From Schizophyllum amplum (taxonomy: Eukaryota; Basidiomycota; Agaricomycetes; Agaricales; Schizophyllaceae): 64,000 nt of DNA. The stretch covers positions 496,001-560,000 of the forward strand of contig VDMD01000011.1 in assembly GCA_007026445.1 (NCBI GenBank), in the 5' to 3' direction. Every line of letters begins with the position of its first letter. The stretch's first letter is position 1. Position numbers and translations under genes: made by a program. The notes under the pieces were generated by a model, which saw nothing but the letters and a program-made list of their open reading frames with translations, made no database searches and was not told the DNA's origin. Of the stretch, positions 52,977-63,662 are shown one piece after another.

Positions 52977-53799
52977 CACTTAGGGGTACCGCCTACCTAA
53001 GCCTCTTAGCATAGTTAGATGGGTACCGATTAGTAGGCTAAGAGCCCAAGTTGGGCATTTAGTAAAACCTTAAATTGGACTTTTGCCAGACCGGTCTGGG
53101 GCAGCTCCCAGGGTGCCCAGAGGGTAGTATTAGGCCTACTATGGCCATCCTGGGTTGCAGGGGGAGGATGAGGGTGGGCAAAAAAAAGTTGGTTTAAGCG
53201 GTGCACTAAATAGCGTCCCGCACCTTAAATCGTACATCGCTTTTTGGGTCCTGTAGGGCACCCCTGGACACGATTTGGGTATGCCCGTGGTCAGGTGAGT
53301 GGTGGGTATCTGCTGATGGAGTTTGAGCCCCATCCGATCAATGATGGCTGGGTGACCCTAGGCCTGCCCCCCTTATATTGGCACGGAAATTGCTGCCCAA
53401 TTAGGGCACTTCTGAATATAAAACATATATGCCCATGCTCATATAGGTGTGCTGGAGGTACATATCGAGTTTCGAGTGAATCTGACCGTGTTGTATAAAG
53501 CTGCAGCTGGGCGGCCCCCCACCTTGGATCCACCTAGCTACTCAGGAAAAGTGCCTCTACGTGGTTGATTACCCTTCATGACATATAGTACATACTAGAT
53601 AGATCATTCGGAGGCCTTGTAGCAGCCTGCAAGGCTCCGAGTCAGTTGTAAACAAGGGTCTTCAGGTGGGTGAATTTACGAACAGTCAGTTGATAATTCC
53701 ACGCCTTTCTTTTGCTTGTATAGGCACCAGGGATGCTCTATAGAGCCTTAAAGGCCATTGTAACACTAAAGGCATGCAGTGCAGTGTTTAAGCTGGGCA

Positions 53800-54025
53800 C
53801 TATTTAGTGCCCGCCTATTTAGCGTCCGGCTTATTTAGTGCCCAGCTTATATCGGGGCGCTAAATAGCACCCGCCTTATTTAGTGCCCGGTTTATTTAGT
53901 GCACGGCTTATATCAGGGCACTATTTAGTGCACGCTCTATTTAGTGTGTGTCTTATTTAGTGCCCGCCTTAAATCCGGACACTATTTAGTGCACACGTTA
54001 AAGGCGGGCACTATTTGGTGTATCA
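53800..54025. repeat. subterminal TATTTAGTGCCCG repeats, left TIR of D
   Basis: About ten copies of a TTATTTAGTGCCCGGC-like unit are spaced 15-30 bp. The inverted set is at about 57960-58195 in the right TIR, and single copies sit near 53195-53225 and 58760-58780. Arrays like this inside TIRs are typical transposase-binding or hairpin-forming sites. That role is inferred. Confidence 0.75.
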
Positions 54026-57000
54026 GAAGAGTAGACATTCATGTTATATCCTTGTAAGTCAAGATATATGTAATGTAGAATGCATCTTGAACCTCTAGCT
54101 CACTGCCTTAACTCACCGCCTTAATTATCTGACCAAGTTCCTTTCATGATAATAACTATATGCTAAGTCATAAAATATTGAGCAGTGTGGTAATAATTCC
54201 ATAATTCACGCAAACACTTAAGCTAACTGGACATCTCCGCAGCCGGCAAACGGCAGATTTTCCGGCAGAATCCAACCTTCCTTTTTGGGCGATCTCGTCC
54301 TGCCGCAGGACGAGCGCCCCAACGTTGCCCGCACGGCTGCTGCTCAGGTCTCAGCCGCCCGCTGCCGTGCTGGTCATCGCATCCACCGCCGCACTTTGTT
54401 CCGAGGATGATGAATCATTATATATATATATATATATATACATACTTGTAAAGAAAAGGGTTCCGCAGCGCGAGCACTGCGTGTAAAAGGGGGCGCGAGA
54501 TCTACTCGCGTGAGTAGTTTGGTCTGTACAGCTTAGCGTACAGCCACGTCGCTTCGAGAGCGGAAGTGTGGGAAGGGGGCACGGAGGGGGAGGGGCATTG
54601 AGGGCGAGGGGCGAGTTGTCTGAGAGGCGGCGCGAGAAAGCGCGCAATGGGCGTGGGGCGCGTCCGTGGTGGGTGATTGACGGCGCGGGCACCTGCGGTT
54701 TCACCTAACGTGCACGGCATAGGCTAGAGTGAAGCGCTCGGGCGGCCACGCAGGCATGGAGGGGCCGGGTGGCGCCGGTATGGTATGGTGGGCGGGGCAG
54801 GGCTGGTGGATAGGTGCAGTGAGGGAAATGTCGAGGGCGGCGAGGGCGAGGGCGGCGGCGAGGGCGGCGGCGGGCGCGGGGGAGGGGGCAGGGAATCGCA
54901 GGTGAGAGTTATGGCTTAAGGGCACAGGCAAGGAGCAAAGCCCGCCCACGCCGCCGATTACACGGCGAGGGAGCGCAAACAACGCCGAAGCGCTGTTCCA
55001 CTACCTCCTCGCCTTTGTGACTCCCCTGCCCTCGCTTGCCTGCCCGCGCCCAGCTGCGCGGAAAATGCGCGAGCGCGGCAACGTCGCCGCTGCGATCGTA
55101 CTGCCGCCACCACTGCTCGCGCGCCCTCACTCCCAGCTCTTCCGTGTAAGTGTAAATAGAGCTGTAGAACAATCACAGTCAGTTTAAAAAAGGGAAGCAG
55201 TGCGTAGGGACGCACCTGAGGCGGGCAGCGCCTACAGCGCCTCGCCAGCCATATCCGCCATTGCGCACTGTTGAGCGCGCCCATTTGCGTGGGAATCAAG
55301 GAGCGAGGATGAAAATAGTTTCTTGAGGTGGTAGATGGCGAGTGGAAAGGAAGCGAGCGACCATGACCGCAGCGCGGTCGTGGTCCGTGGTCAAGAGGTG
55401 TTGATCAACGACGCTCGGCGCCTCGGACCGATATCCGAGTCTCGTCGTCGTCGCGCTCAACGGCCTCGGAAACACGCCGCAGGCTATATATCGCCCAAAG
55501 CTCTTGGACAATCTTTTGTATCTAGTGCTCTGAGTATATCATGTACATTTGGTAGTGATATGAGCATGGGAAGGGGTTGCACTCGAGCCAGCATGATTCA
55601 CGCAGGAACTTGAGTCAAGTTCAGTTCAAAACCCTGCGTGTTCGCGTCGTTCGGACGTCCCCCGCCCGTACCTCCATGTAATCATGACAGTCAAAGCTTG
55701 CATATGTAGTATGAGGTCCCCCCTACATGACTATGTACTCTATCATGCCTGCATAGGTCTGGAACGTAAAGGAAGTCACGATCGTGTTCATCAAGGCGCA
55801 TCCGCGGAGGGAACACAGTCACGATTATAAGACATCGGATGCGCTTCAGAGCACGCAACAACAGAGATACTGACTAGATAGGTCATCCATTGACTGATCG
55901 GGGTGTGCGATGGGTCTCAGGGCCTTCGAACATACCCAAATATGACATGTCTATCAGTAAGCTCTTCAACTGCATGTGTTGCTTGTTTCTATAATGTTTA
56001 GCTATATATGGCCTTGACAAAGTACATAGACAGATGGGGGGGCACTCAAACTACATGCTCCAACTTTGACTGACACGATTCCATGAAAATACGTGTGGGG
56101 AACATCGAAACGACACCCAAACGATGAGTTTCGCAAGTGGTTTGCATTCGACTTCGTGCGTACAAAAGGTGAGCTCAAGTTCCATGTCTTCCTATGGTCG
56201 CCTCTTTACAAAATTTTCAGAATATGCTAAGGACACAATTTAGACAACATTGTCCAAGAGCTTTTGAGCTCAAACGTCCTGCGGTCAGTTCCCGAGGCCG
56301 TTGAGTGCGACGACGGCGACGTTCGGACACCGGTCCGATGTGCCGACCGTCCGCGATCAACGTCTTTCCACCAGCGACCATGACCGCCGGCCGGCTGTGG
56401 TCGCTGGTCTCGCTTTTCTCGACCTACGGTAGCCTCAAGAAGCCATTCCCCCACATTCCTCTCGAATTATACGCAAAATGAGGGACCGGAGAGCGCCCGG
56501 CGGTGGTAATGGCGGGCGAGGCGCTGTGAGCGCTCACCCGCCCAGGTACGTCCCCTACATGCAGCGCTGTGACCCAAAAGCTGACAGACGCGATATTTAC
56601 AGTATATAAGACGATTATACGCAAGGGAGAGGTGGCGCTGATGCCGTATGCTGCCGCACAACGAGCGCCGCAATGATGCAGCGGCGATCCCGCGCTCGCC
56701 CTCAATGTGGCTGAGGAGGACGCGCGAGCAAGCGTCAAGGGCGACAAGGAGGGAGGAGGAGGCACCGCGCTACTCACTACGAGCGGCGTAGGGTGCCTCC
56801 TTAGCCACTCGCGCCCGCGCGCTCCTTGCCGCGTCCGGGACGCTATCACCTTAGCCGTGCACGGTGCACTGCGTCGCATCTGCAACGCACCGTCACCATC
56901 GCCCACGCCCCCACCCGCGTCCACTTCCCTCGTCCACGTCATCCTCCCGCCCACGCCACCGGCTTTCCCCTGCTGCACATGTCCGTGCCCGCCTACGCTA

Positions 57001-57954
57001 CCCACCGAAGCAGACGGAATATGCGCTCCGATCATGTCGCCCACGATGAGCGCACACCATTTCGCGCACCCCGCGCTCCCGCGCCCCTCCCCCTTACATA
57101 CCCTGCCTCTCTCACCGCGCACTCTAGCGCGTATCCCTGTGCCCCCGTACCCGCTGGTCGCGCGCTTTCACATCCCTGCCTGCTGCTGCAGGCCAGGCGC
57201 GACAACCCCCTTCTTGCCGCCGCCACGCCCCCACGCGGCATAGTCACCCTCGCGACGATCCCGCGTCCCTTGCAGCGGGCCCTCCTTTGGGCTTGTCTGC
57301 TCAACACCTCGTCATAGGATGCCCCCGCCCTGCCCCAACGCGCTGCGTGTGCTTGCCGCTGCCGTCACCGCCGCGATCGGCCTATGTGCGTCGCGCCTGA
57401 CCGCGTGATCGCGCAGTCCCAGCACAACGGGCTTCTTAGCAAGCGCGTCTACTGATACGTACATCCATTCCATACCTTATCATTCAAGACCATGCACGGG
57501 CTTTCGCGTTTCCCTCACCCCGAGCGAGCGCCTTACGCGCGGGCGATTCTTTTCACGCACTTTTTCCGCTTTTTTGTGGATTTCACCCTCTGTATATATA
57601 GACTACATGTGTACAATATACACCTGATAATGAATAAACAGCGACCGACGACCGCGAAGCGGCAGCAGCAGCGGGGCGGTCGTCTGGCGGTCGTCCTGCG
57701 GCAGGACGAGATCGCCCAAAAAGGAAGGTCGGATTCTGCCGGAAAATCCGCTGTTTGCCGGCTGCGGAGATTTCCGATTAGTTAGCTTAAGTGTTTGCTT
57801 AAATAATGGAATTAATACAACACTGTTTGATATTTTATGACATAGGTATTTTAGTCGGATAATCAAGATAGATAGCTACAGGCTCAGAGGGCATACTGTG
57901 TAGGTGTAGCTTGAGCTATAAAGCTGTCCCAAACAGTGCACAATTCAACATACA

Positions 57955-58195
57955 TGTACCAAGTAGTGCCCGCCTTTAACGTGTGCACTAAATAGTGCCC
58001 GGATTTAAGGCATGCACTAAATAAGACATGCACTAAATAGGGTGTGCACTAAATAGTGCCCCGATTTAAGGCGTGCACTAAATAAGATGTACACTAAATA
58101 AGACGGGCACTAAATAGTGCCCCGATTTAAGGCGGGCACTAAATAAGCAGGGCACTAAATAGGGTGGGCACTAAATAGTGCCCAGCTTAAACATT
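57955..58195. repeat. subterminal CACTAAATA repeats, right TIR of D
   Basis: Reverse-complement counterpart of 53800-54025, with GGGCACTAAATAGTGCCC-type palindromic copies. Confidence 0.75.
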
Positions 58196-59329
58196 GCACT
58201 GCATGCCTTTAGTGTTACGATGGCCTTCAAGGCTCTGTAGAGCATCCCTGGTGCCTATACAAGTGCAAGAAAGAGGTAAAACCATAAACAGACTGTCTAT
58301 AAATTTACACACCTAACTACCCTTGCTTACGACTGATGCGGAGCCTTGCAGGCTGCTACAAGGCCTCCTAATAGTCCATCTAGTATGTACCATATGTCAT
58401 GAAGGGTAATCAACCATGTAGAGGCACTTTTCCTAGGCAGCTAGATGGATACGAGGTGGGGGGCCGCCCAGCTGTAGCTTTATCTAACACGGTCAGATTC
58501 ACTCGAGACTCGGTGTATAGCTTCAGCACACCTATCTGAGCATGGGGATATATGTTCTACATCCATAAGTGCCCTAATCGCATGGCAATTCCCAGGCGAA
58601 TATAAGGGGGGCAGGCCTAGGGCCACCCAGCCATCAGTGGCCTGATGGGGCTCATATCCCATCAGTAGATACCCACCATTCACCCGACCACGGGCATACC
58701 CAAATCGTGTCCAGGGGTGCCCTACAGGACCCAAAAAGCGATGTACGATTTAAGGTGCGGGACGCTATTTAGTGCACCGCTTAAACCAACTTTTTTTTGC
58801 CCACCCTCATCCTCCCCCTGCAACCCAGGATGGCCATAGTAGGCCTAATACTACCCTCTGGGCACCCTGGGAGCTGCCCCAGACCGGTCTGGCAAAAGTC
58901 CAATTTAAGGTTTTACTAAATGCCCAACTTGGGCTCTTAGCCTACTAATCGGTACCCATCTAACTATGCTAAGAGGCTTAGGTAGGCGGTACCCCTAAGT
59001 GGTGCAGTGCTGGTGCAGTGGCGGCGGCGGCGGCGCAGGCGCACGACAACTGCCCGTGCTGCCCAAACGGGAAGCCGATCAAGGCAGCACGCGGGCGGGC
59101 GGCAAGCGCGGGAGTGAGCCGGGCACACCAAGTGAACGGCCCATGTGCACCTGCCTGAACAGGCAGCAGGCCAGCGCTGGCCCGGCGAGCCGCCCGAGGT
59201 CCGGAGCCGCCACCGGAAGGCTGCCGGGGGCCTGTGGCTGTGTAGATAAGTGATTCGAGGTATTTTCAACTGCCTGTCAGATACTTGTCCAACGTCTTTG
59301 CAAATACCTTACCGCCTCAGCTGTCTCGC

Positions 59330-59995
59330 TGTTATGTGCCACCATGCACTAACACGTATCTTCGCACTCCAGTGTGTCCACCATGGTCCGGACTCGGACC
59401 CAGTATCCAGTCCGCTGTCCGCGTCCATGTCCGGTCCGGGTCCAGTCCAGATCCCGCCCGGCTCGGGTGTCCGGCACCCCTCGGATACATTGGTAATGTC
59501 CTTGTCATGTCCTTTACGTCCACTACGCTTGCTATCCGTTTCCTGTCATGAACCCTTACGTTTACCTGACCCCTTCCCTCATATTTACGCATCCGATCCG
59601 TCCTTCCACATGGTCCAGTCCGATTCGGACTTCCGGACAGTCCGGACCGGTTATCGGATCTGTTATCTGTCTATATCTGTCCTTCTGTCTACTTAGTATA
59701 TAAGTCCTACATTCTGTACTTTGTAGACAGGCTCAATATCAACCAGGATAAGCCCCTGTTGAGATCAGAGACCCTTCCCTCAATCTCTTCCTTCCTAGTC
59801 CGACCCTGCGCCTATCCCTGACTCTTATCCATTCGTCTTCGTCCAGTCCGCCCTCATCCGATTTCGTCCGATCGCGTCCGATCGTGTCCGATCTTTCCAT
59901 CTGCGATGTTCTGGGGTGAGCACGAGTAGTCCCCGACCAGGGATACAATAGGGACGAGTCTCCGGACTCGACAGGCAGGCCGCACGGTCCTAACA
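59330..59995. mobile_element. solo LTR of an LTR retrotransposon (666 bp)
   Basis: Begins TGTTATGTGCC and ends GGTCCTAACA, giving a TGTTA...TAACA terminal pair. It is flanked by the 5-bp direct repeat CTCGC (59325-59329 and 59996-60000). A TATA-like GTATATAAGTCC lies at about 59696-59707, with a plausible transcription start and R region after it. The interior is rich in TCCGG/GTCCGAT units. No internal coding region remains, so it arose by LTR-LTR recombination. It inserted 6 bp beyond the right end of element B. Gypsy origin is more usual for this LTR size in these fungi, but the superfamily cannot be proved from an LTR. Confidence 0.85.
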
Positions 59996-60369
59996 CTCGC
60001 CCCTCACCGCCTGCTACGTCTGACAGGCAGACATGCGGCCAAACGCGGTCCCTGCTATGCCAAAGAAGCCACACGCGCGGACGTGTGCCATCCCCCGCTC
60101 CTGCTGCGTACAGAGCACGCACAGCCGAGTTGAGTATTCGATTGGCTGTTGCGTGCGCTGCGGTAGCGCGTTCGCCGCCCAGGGCGGCGCTCCCAGCACC
60201 AGCGTCCGGCACAGCGCGTTTCGCACGCTGCTGCCGCGCCACCTCCCGCGCCACGCCTCCCGCCAGCAGCGAGCTCTTTCCTGGGCTCGTTGAAGGCCGC
60301 TATCTCCCCCCCCTCACATCCCTTATTCTTTCTTGCCCCCTCGCGTGTGTGCCGCCCGCCCAGCGGACG

Positions 60370-60798
60370 CGCCGCATGCGGGTGAAAATTTTATTTCGCG
60401 CTTTTACACATTTGTTTTTCTATATTTCCCTTCCTCGTTGCCTTTACATGTACACCCTATGTATGTTCCATCTAATTTACCTTTTTCCTGGCCCACAGTG
60501 AAGAACAGCGGTGGCAGCGCGCGCGCATTGCCCCGAGCACGCCGATCGACCGCCCTCAGCGCCCTACCATAATGGGAAGGCGCGCGGCAAACGCAAGCGC
60601 GAGCCGGGTGGGTGCGGCGGGTGGCCTGTGTGCCCCTGCCGTTTACGGACAGTGAGCCCGGCAGCCGCTTGTGAGCCAGGCCCTCTTCCGGGATGCCCGG
60701 GAGGGGCCTGTGGCTGTGTGGTGAGCTTATCGCAAGCTTTTCAACTGAGCATCAGACAGTTGTCGGGTTCCTTTTAAATAGACCTACCGCACCAGGTG
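60370..60798 (-). repeat. right arm of element A
   Basis: Reverse-complement partner of 46233-46700. It ends CCAGGTG at 60798, directly followed by the open Ala/Ser/Thr-rich frame at 60799. Confidence 0.65.
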
Positions 60799-61006
60799 GC
60801 CATCGTCCGCCACGACCAGCGCCACTCCCGCCGCCGCCGAACCGACCTCGACCGCGGCTGTCCCCGCAAGTGTCCCTATGGCAGCCGACTCATCGTCGAC
60901 TGCCCACGATGTGGTGATGACCGAGACGTCAACCGGGGATGGCAGTCACCCAACTGCCGGGCCGTCCGCTGCGTCGACAGAGAGCGGGGCTGCAGGAGAT
61001 GAATAG
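60799..61006 (+). pseudogene. orphan C-terminal coding tail
   Basis: Directly after the end of element A an open frame reads PSSATTSATPAAAEPTSTAA ... STESGAAGDE and stops TAG at 61004-61006. Its Ala/Ser/Thr/Asp composition is that of a real disordered tail, and codons favour C/G third positions. An in-frame TAG lies upstream inside element A, so the rest of the gene is gone or was never here. The overlapping Arg-rich frame is the shadow. Which protein it ended is unknown. Confidence 0.35.
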
Positions 61007-61009
61007 GTA

Positions 61010-61634
61010 GTAAAATCTGGATGTGGCTTCAGTACTTACTGACAGCTTGATCTCGATATTTCTCTATACTTACTGATCATTATTTTGGCCCTGTATTTGG
61101 TTACGGCTCACTCTGTACTGCTTATGGTGCATCTAGATCAACTGTTCAGTAATTGCATGCCCCGTAACCTGATATAGTCTAAAATGTGCTCTTGTTTCTT
61201 GACGACTAATTAGTCACTATTGTCTTTAATTTGGCATGCATATCTGGATGTTGGTAGCAGTATCCAGTTCCCCTTCAGTTGCATGGAACAGAAACAACTA
61301 GCTTATATCCAGATGTCCATAAGTCAGTAAAACCAGTACTGTATTGCGGTATCCAGATGTGTGTAAGTCAATAAAACTAGCCGTGCATCCAGATGTCCAC
61401 CAAGTCAGTAAAACCAGTCCTGTATCTAGATGTCTATATAGGTCAGTAAAACTAGCTGTGCATCAAGATGTTTGTGAGGTCGTAAATGCAGTCAGAATGT
61501 TCATGATGTTGTGAGTCAATAGCTATTAGCGTATCAAAATCGTTTGTTGTCAAATTATCAGCACGCAGGTGGTCGTATATATCTGTATCAACTTCTGTAA
61601 GTCTGGGGCGACTGTGAAAAAAGGATAGCACACC
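61010..61634. repeat. AT-rich interval with ~48-bp tandem repeats
   Basis: Between about 61300 and 61480 about four copies of a unit built on TATCCAGATGTCCATAAGTC then AGTAAAACCAG recur with substitutions. The rest of the interval is AT-rich without a gene. Confidence 0.65.
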
Positions 61635-62616
61635 TTATAGCTTGCCCTTGCCTTTGCTCTTGCCCTTGACACCTTTACTGACACCACTACCACTGCTTGT
61701 CACAGCAAGGTTACGGACCACAGCAAGGCTAGAGGAGGCGGCTTTAGCAGTCGCCACTCTGACTCTGGTGCTCCGACAAGACTCTGGGTGCATAGGGGAA
61801 GGACTGTGGGGTTGGCTAGCTGCTGTCTTCACAGTTGTCTCTGGAGTCGTGTGTGCTTCTTCTAAAACAGGTGACACCGCTCGTTTTCGCTTCTGCCTGA
61901 GGGTAGGTTAGATAAGCAGTACAAACAAAAAGTACCATCACTCACCCTCTTGCTACCCCTGGTGGTGCATAGTCATGTATGAACTCCGCTGGCACCTGGG
62001 ATGCCATGATTGGCAACGCCTGATCCGATAAGGCTGGTGATGGAGGTAATGCAGGCTTGTCTGGCGCAGACAAATGTTGCTCCAGAAGGTGCTGAAATAC
62101 GTCCAGTACATCCCCCACAGCCTTCTTCCAAACCGTGCGATCAGCTCTGTGCTTTGCTACGCATCGCCACCAGTATAGCAAGAGCAAGACCAGTATGAGG
62201 CCGTTAGGTCCGGACGTCGTCATGGTGCAGATTGATGAATGCTGTTCAGCTGCAGAAGATTGCTCCGGCGGCTGACCTGCAGCATTGAGACGGTCCCAGT
62301 AGTTGCGAAAGAGATCCGGGTATGCTGCAACGTCGACTGCCTGCTGGACGGTGACCCAGTCCCGTGAAGTCTTCATCCATCGTCCGATGACTGGTGGAGG
62401 TGCAAAGGCCTTCGGAATTCTCTTGATATCCTCAGGATATCCAGCGATCTCCTTGAGTTGGAACAGCATGGACGCGCACTTCTCGAATGTTGAACCCCAT
62501 CTGCTACCACACTGAAGACCTTTGTACGCCGAGGAGAGATAGACTGGCCATTCGGAGCGGGCTGAGCTCCAGAATGATGTGTCTTGAACATCAGGAATGA
62601 TTGGTGTAGAAGCAGA
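61635..62616 (-). pseudogene. unrecognised gene, 5'-truncated beside a MITE
   Basis: Two exons, 62616-61946 and 61896-61635, are joined by a 49-nt intron (GTGAGT...CCTCAG). They encode about 310 residues without a start codon. The N-terminal visible part (SFWSSARSEWPVYLSSAYKG, GSTFEKCASMLFQLKEIAG, PPPVIGRWMK) is compact and Trp-rich. The C-terminus is a basic, Lys/Gly-rich tail (QKRKRAVSP ... KGKSKGKGKL) with a nuclear-localisation-like cluster. Upstream the frame meets TGA at 62617-62619 with no acceptor site. The hAT-like element ending at 62652 lies 35 bp away, so the 5' half was probably displaced. Genes of this style are common near transposons in Agaricomycetes. No function is assigned. 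Confidence 0.5.
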
Positions 62617-62651
62617 TCACGTGGTAGGTACAGCGGCGGACGCAGGTATTG

Positions 62652-63593
62652 AGAGTCTACTCGGGTGGTCGGAACTTTTGAGTTCCGAGCTCGGAACTCC
62701 TGCCAAAAATGTTCAGAGAGGGAGATTGCGAGACTGCTCGGAACTTCGAGCTTCGTCACGCAGCTGGCGATGTTCATCACGCTCAGATCACGCAGGATCA
62801 CGCTCGACAGCGGTCGACGCGAGTCGACGTTGAGGCGACGCGCCGCTGGCAGTGGGGGTCGTCGCGGCTGTTCAGAGCAGTCGATTGATTTCAAGTAATG
62901 TAGCAGCCCATTGGGCTATCACGAAAATGCGAAAGGCTCTGTTTTGTGAGATTTCTCCCTCGTAATTTGATGCGTCTGCAGGACACCCAGTTCTTCGTCT
63001 TTTTGGCTGACTGAAGCAGTAATGTATATACCATGTCTATTGCTTCCTATGTACAGCTTTATAGACATATGGGCCGACTCGTAGACGCGCTGTGAAAGCC
63101 GCAAGTGTGGACGTCGCGCGCCACATGATGATGATCGTCATCGGCATTTGCCGCAAGCGTGCAGCTGCCTCGTTGAATCGTTCACAGCCGGTCTTCTTAG
63201 CTGCTCAGAGCTCAGCGCTCAGCCTGCATAACGGGGTCCCAAGCGAGCACTCTGAGGTCGTCGCAAATGATGCAGGGAGTACGTTCGGCAGGCAGAAAAA
63301 TTTACATGTTGATCGATCATCGGACTCAGCGCAAGTGCACTACATCCGACGTCCTGGTGCTCAGCGCCCAGCTACGGCCTTACAGACAGCCCAACAACAA
63401 TCTGGCAGACCAGGATGCAGCCAGCATCGCCGAACGCAGCCCAGAACCCATGAATTATTGGTATCGACCTGGCGTCGACGCGCGTCGCGCATCGTCCTCG
63501 AAAATGTCACGCGTTATGGCTTTGTGACGACCTGTGACCCTCGGAACTCGCATACCCTCGGAACTCGAAGTTCCGAGCACCCGAGTAGACTCT
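62652..63593. mobile_element. hAT-like MITE, ~0.94 kb
   Basis: A 16-bp inverted terminus AGAGTCTACTCGGGTG is found at 62652-62667 and reversed at 63578-63593. Both sides carry subterminal CTCGGAACTT/GAGTTCCGAG inverted motifs (62668-62745 and 63535-63577), the arrangement seen in hAT elements. No convincing 8-bp target duplication was found. The interior has no transposase. Small open frames inside are not supported as genes. Confidence 0.65.
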
Positions 63594-63662
63594 GAGTGAA
63601 GAAAGCGGGCGCAGACACAAACACGAACACAAAAGGTGATGGTTCTGTTGAGAGACTAAAAG

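Larger units (their letters stand above)
52977..59001. mobile_element. element D, 6.0 kb element with ~1.3 kb terminal inverted repeats
   Basis: Ends are CACTTAGGGGTACCGCC... and ...GGCGGTACCCCTAAGTG. The inverted repeats cover about 52977-54314 and 57691-59001 and read as near-perfect reverse complements for long runs (for example the AGACCGGTCTGG palindrome, GGTTTAAGCGGTGCACTAAA and TGCCGGCTGCGGAGAT blocks). The flanks carry GTGCAGT at 52970-52976 and 59002-59008. The 3.4 kb core (54315-57690) is GC-rich, with a TA-dinucleotide run at 54420-54440, and contains no long protein-like frame. D inserted into the right arm of element B, splitting it. Confidence 0.85.
46964..59323. mobile_element. 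element B, middle nested inverted-repeat element
   Basis: The left arm starts CACCTGTGGCCGTAAGG at 46964 and the right arm ends CCTTACCGCCTCAGCTG at 59323. The arms share GTATCTGACA, CTCGAATCACTTAT, CAGCCACAG-CC and CCCAAACGGG. They match each other better than they match the arms of A or C, so B is a separate insertion. The right arm is interrupted by element D: its inner AT-rich part is at about 52845-52976 and its outer part at 59002-59323. The flanks show no matching duplication, which suggests rearrangement or decay. The core (about 47400-49460) contains no complete gene. Confidence 0.65.
46233..60798. mobile_element. element A, outer nested inverted-repeat element
   Basis: The left arm (about 46233-46700) and right arm (about 60370-60798, reverse complement) share terminal CAGCTG/CACCTG, then GTARG-TTTAAAA-GAACCC, CTGMC-CAGTTGAAAA, CTCACCACACAGCCAC and GGCCTTCCGG. 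They also share a strongly GC-rich segment with AAGG/CGATCG, and an inner AT-rich segment containing AAAATTTT. No matching target duplication is seen (TATCATG on the left, GCCATCG on the right). Elements B, C, D and a solo LTR sit inside. No transposase was found in it, so mobilisation would have to be in trans. Confidence 0.65.

Noticed and set aside
54315..57690. Possible transposase gene in the core of element D
   Set aside because: The longest frames (for example 56424-57122) are Ala/Arg/Pro-rich with no catalytic triad or zinc-finger pattern.
63092..63595. 167-codon frame inside the MITE
   Set aside because: It runs through the subterminal repeats and terminal inverted repeat, so it cannot be a conserved protein.
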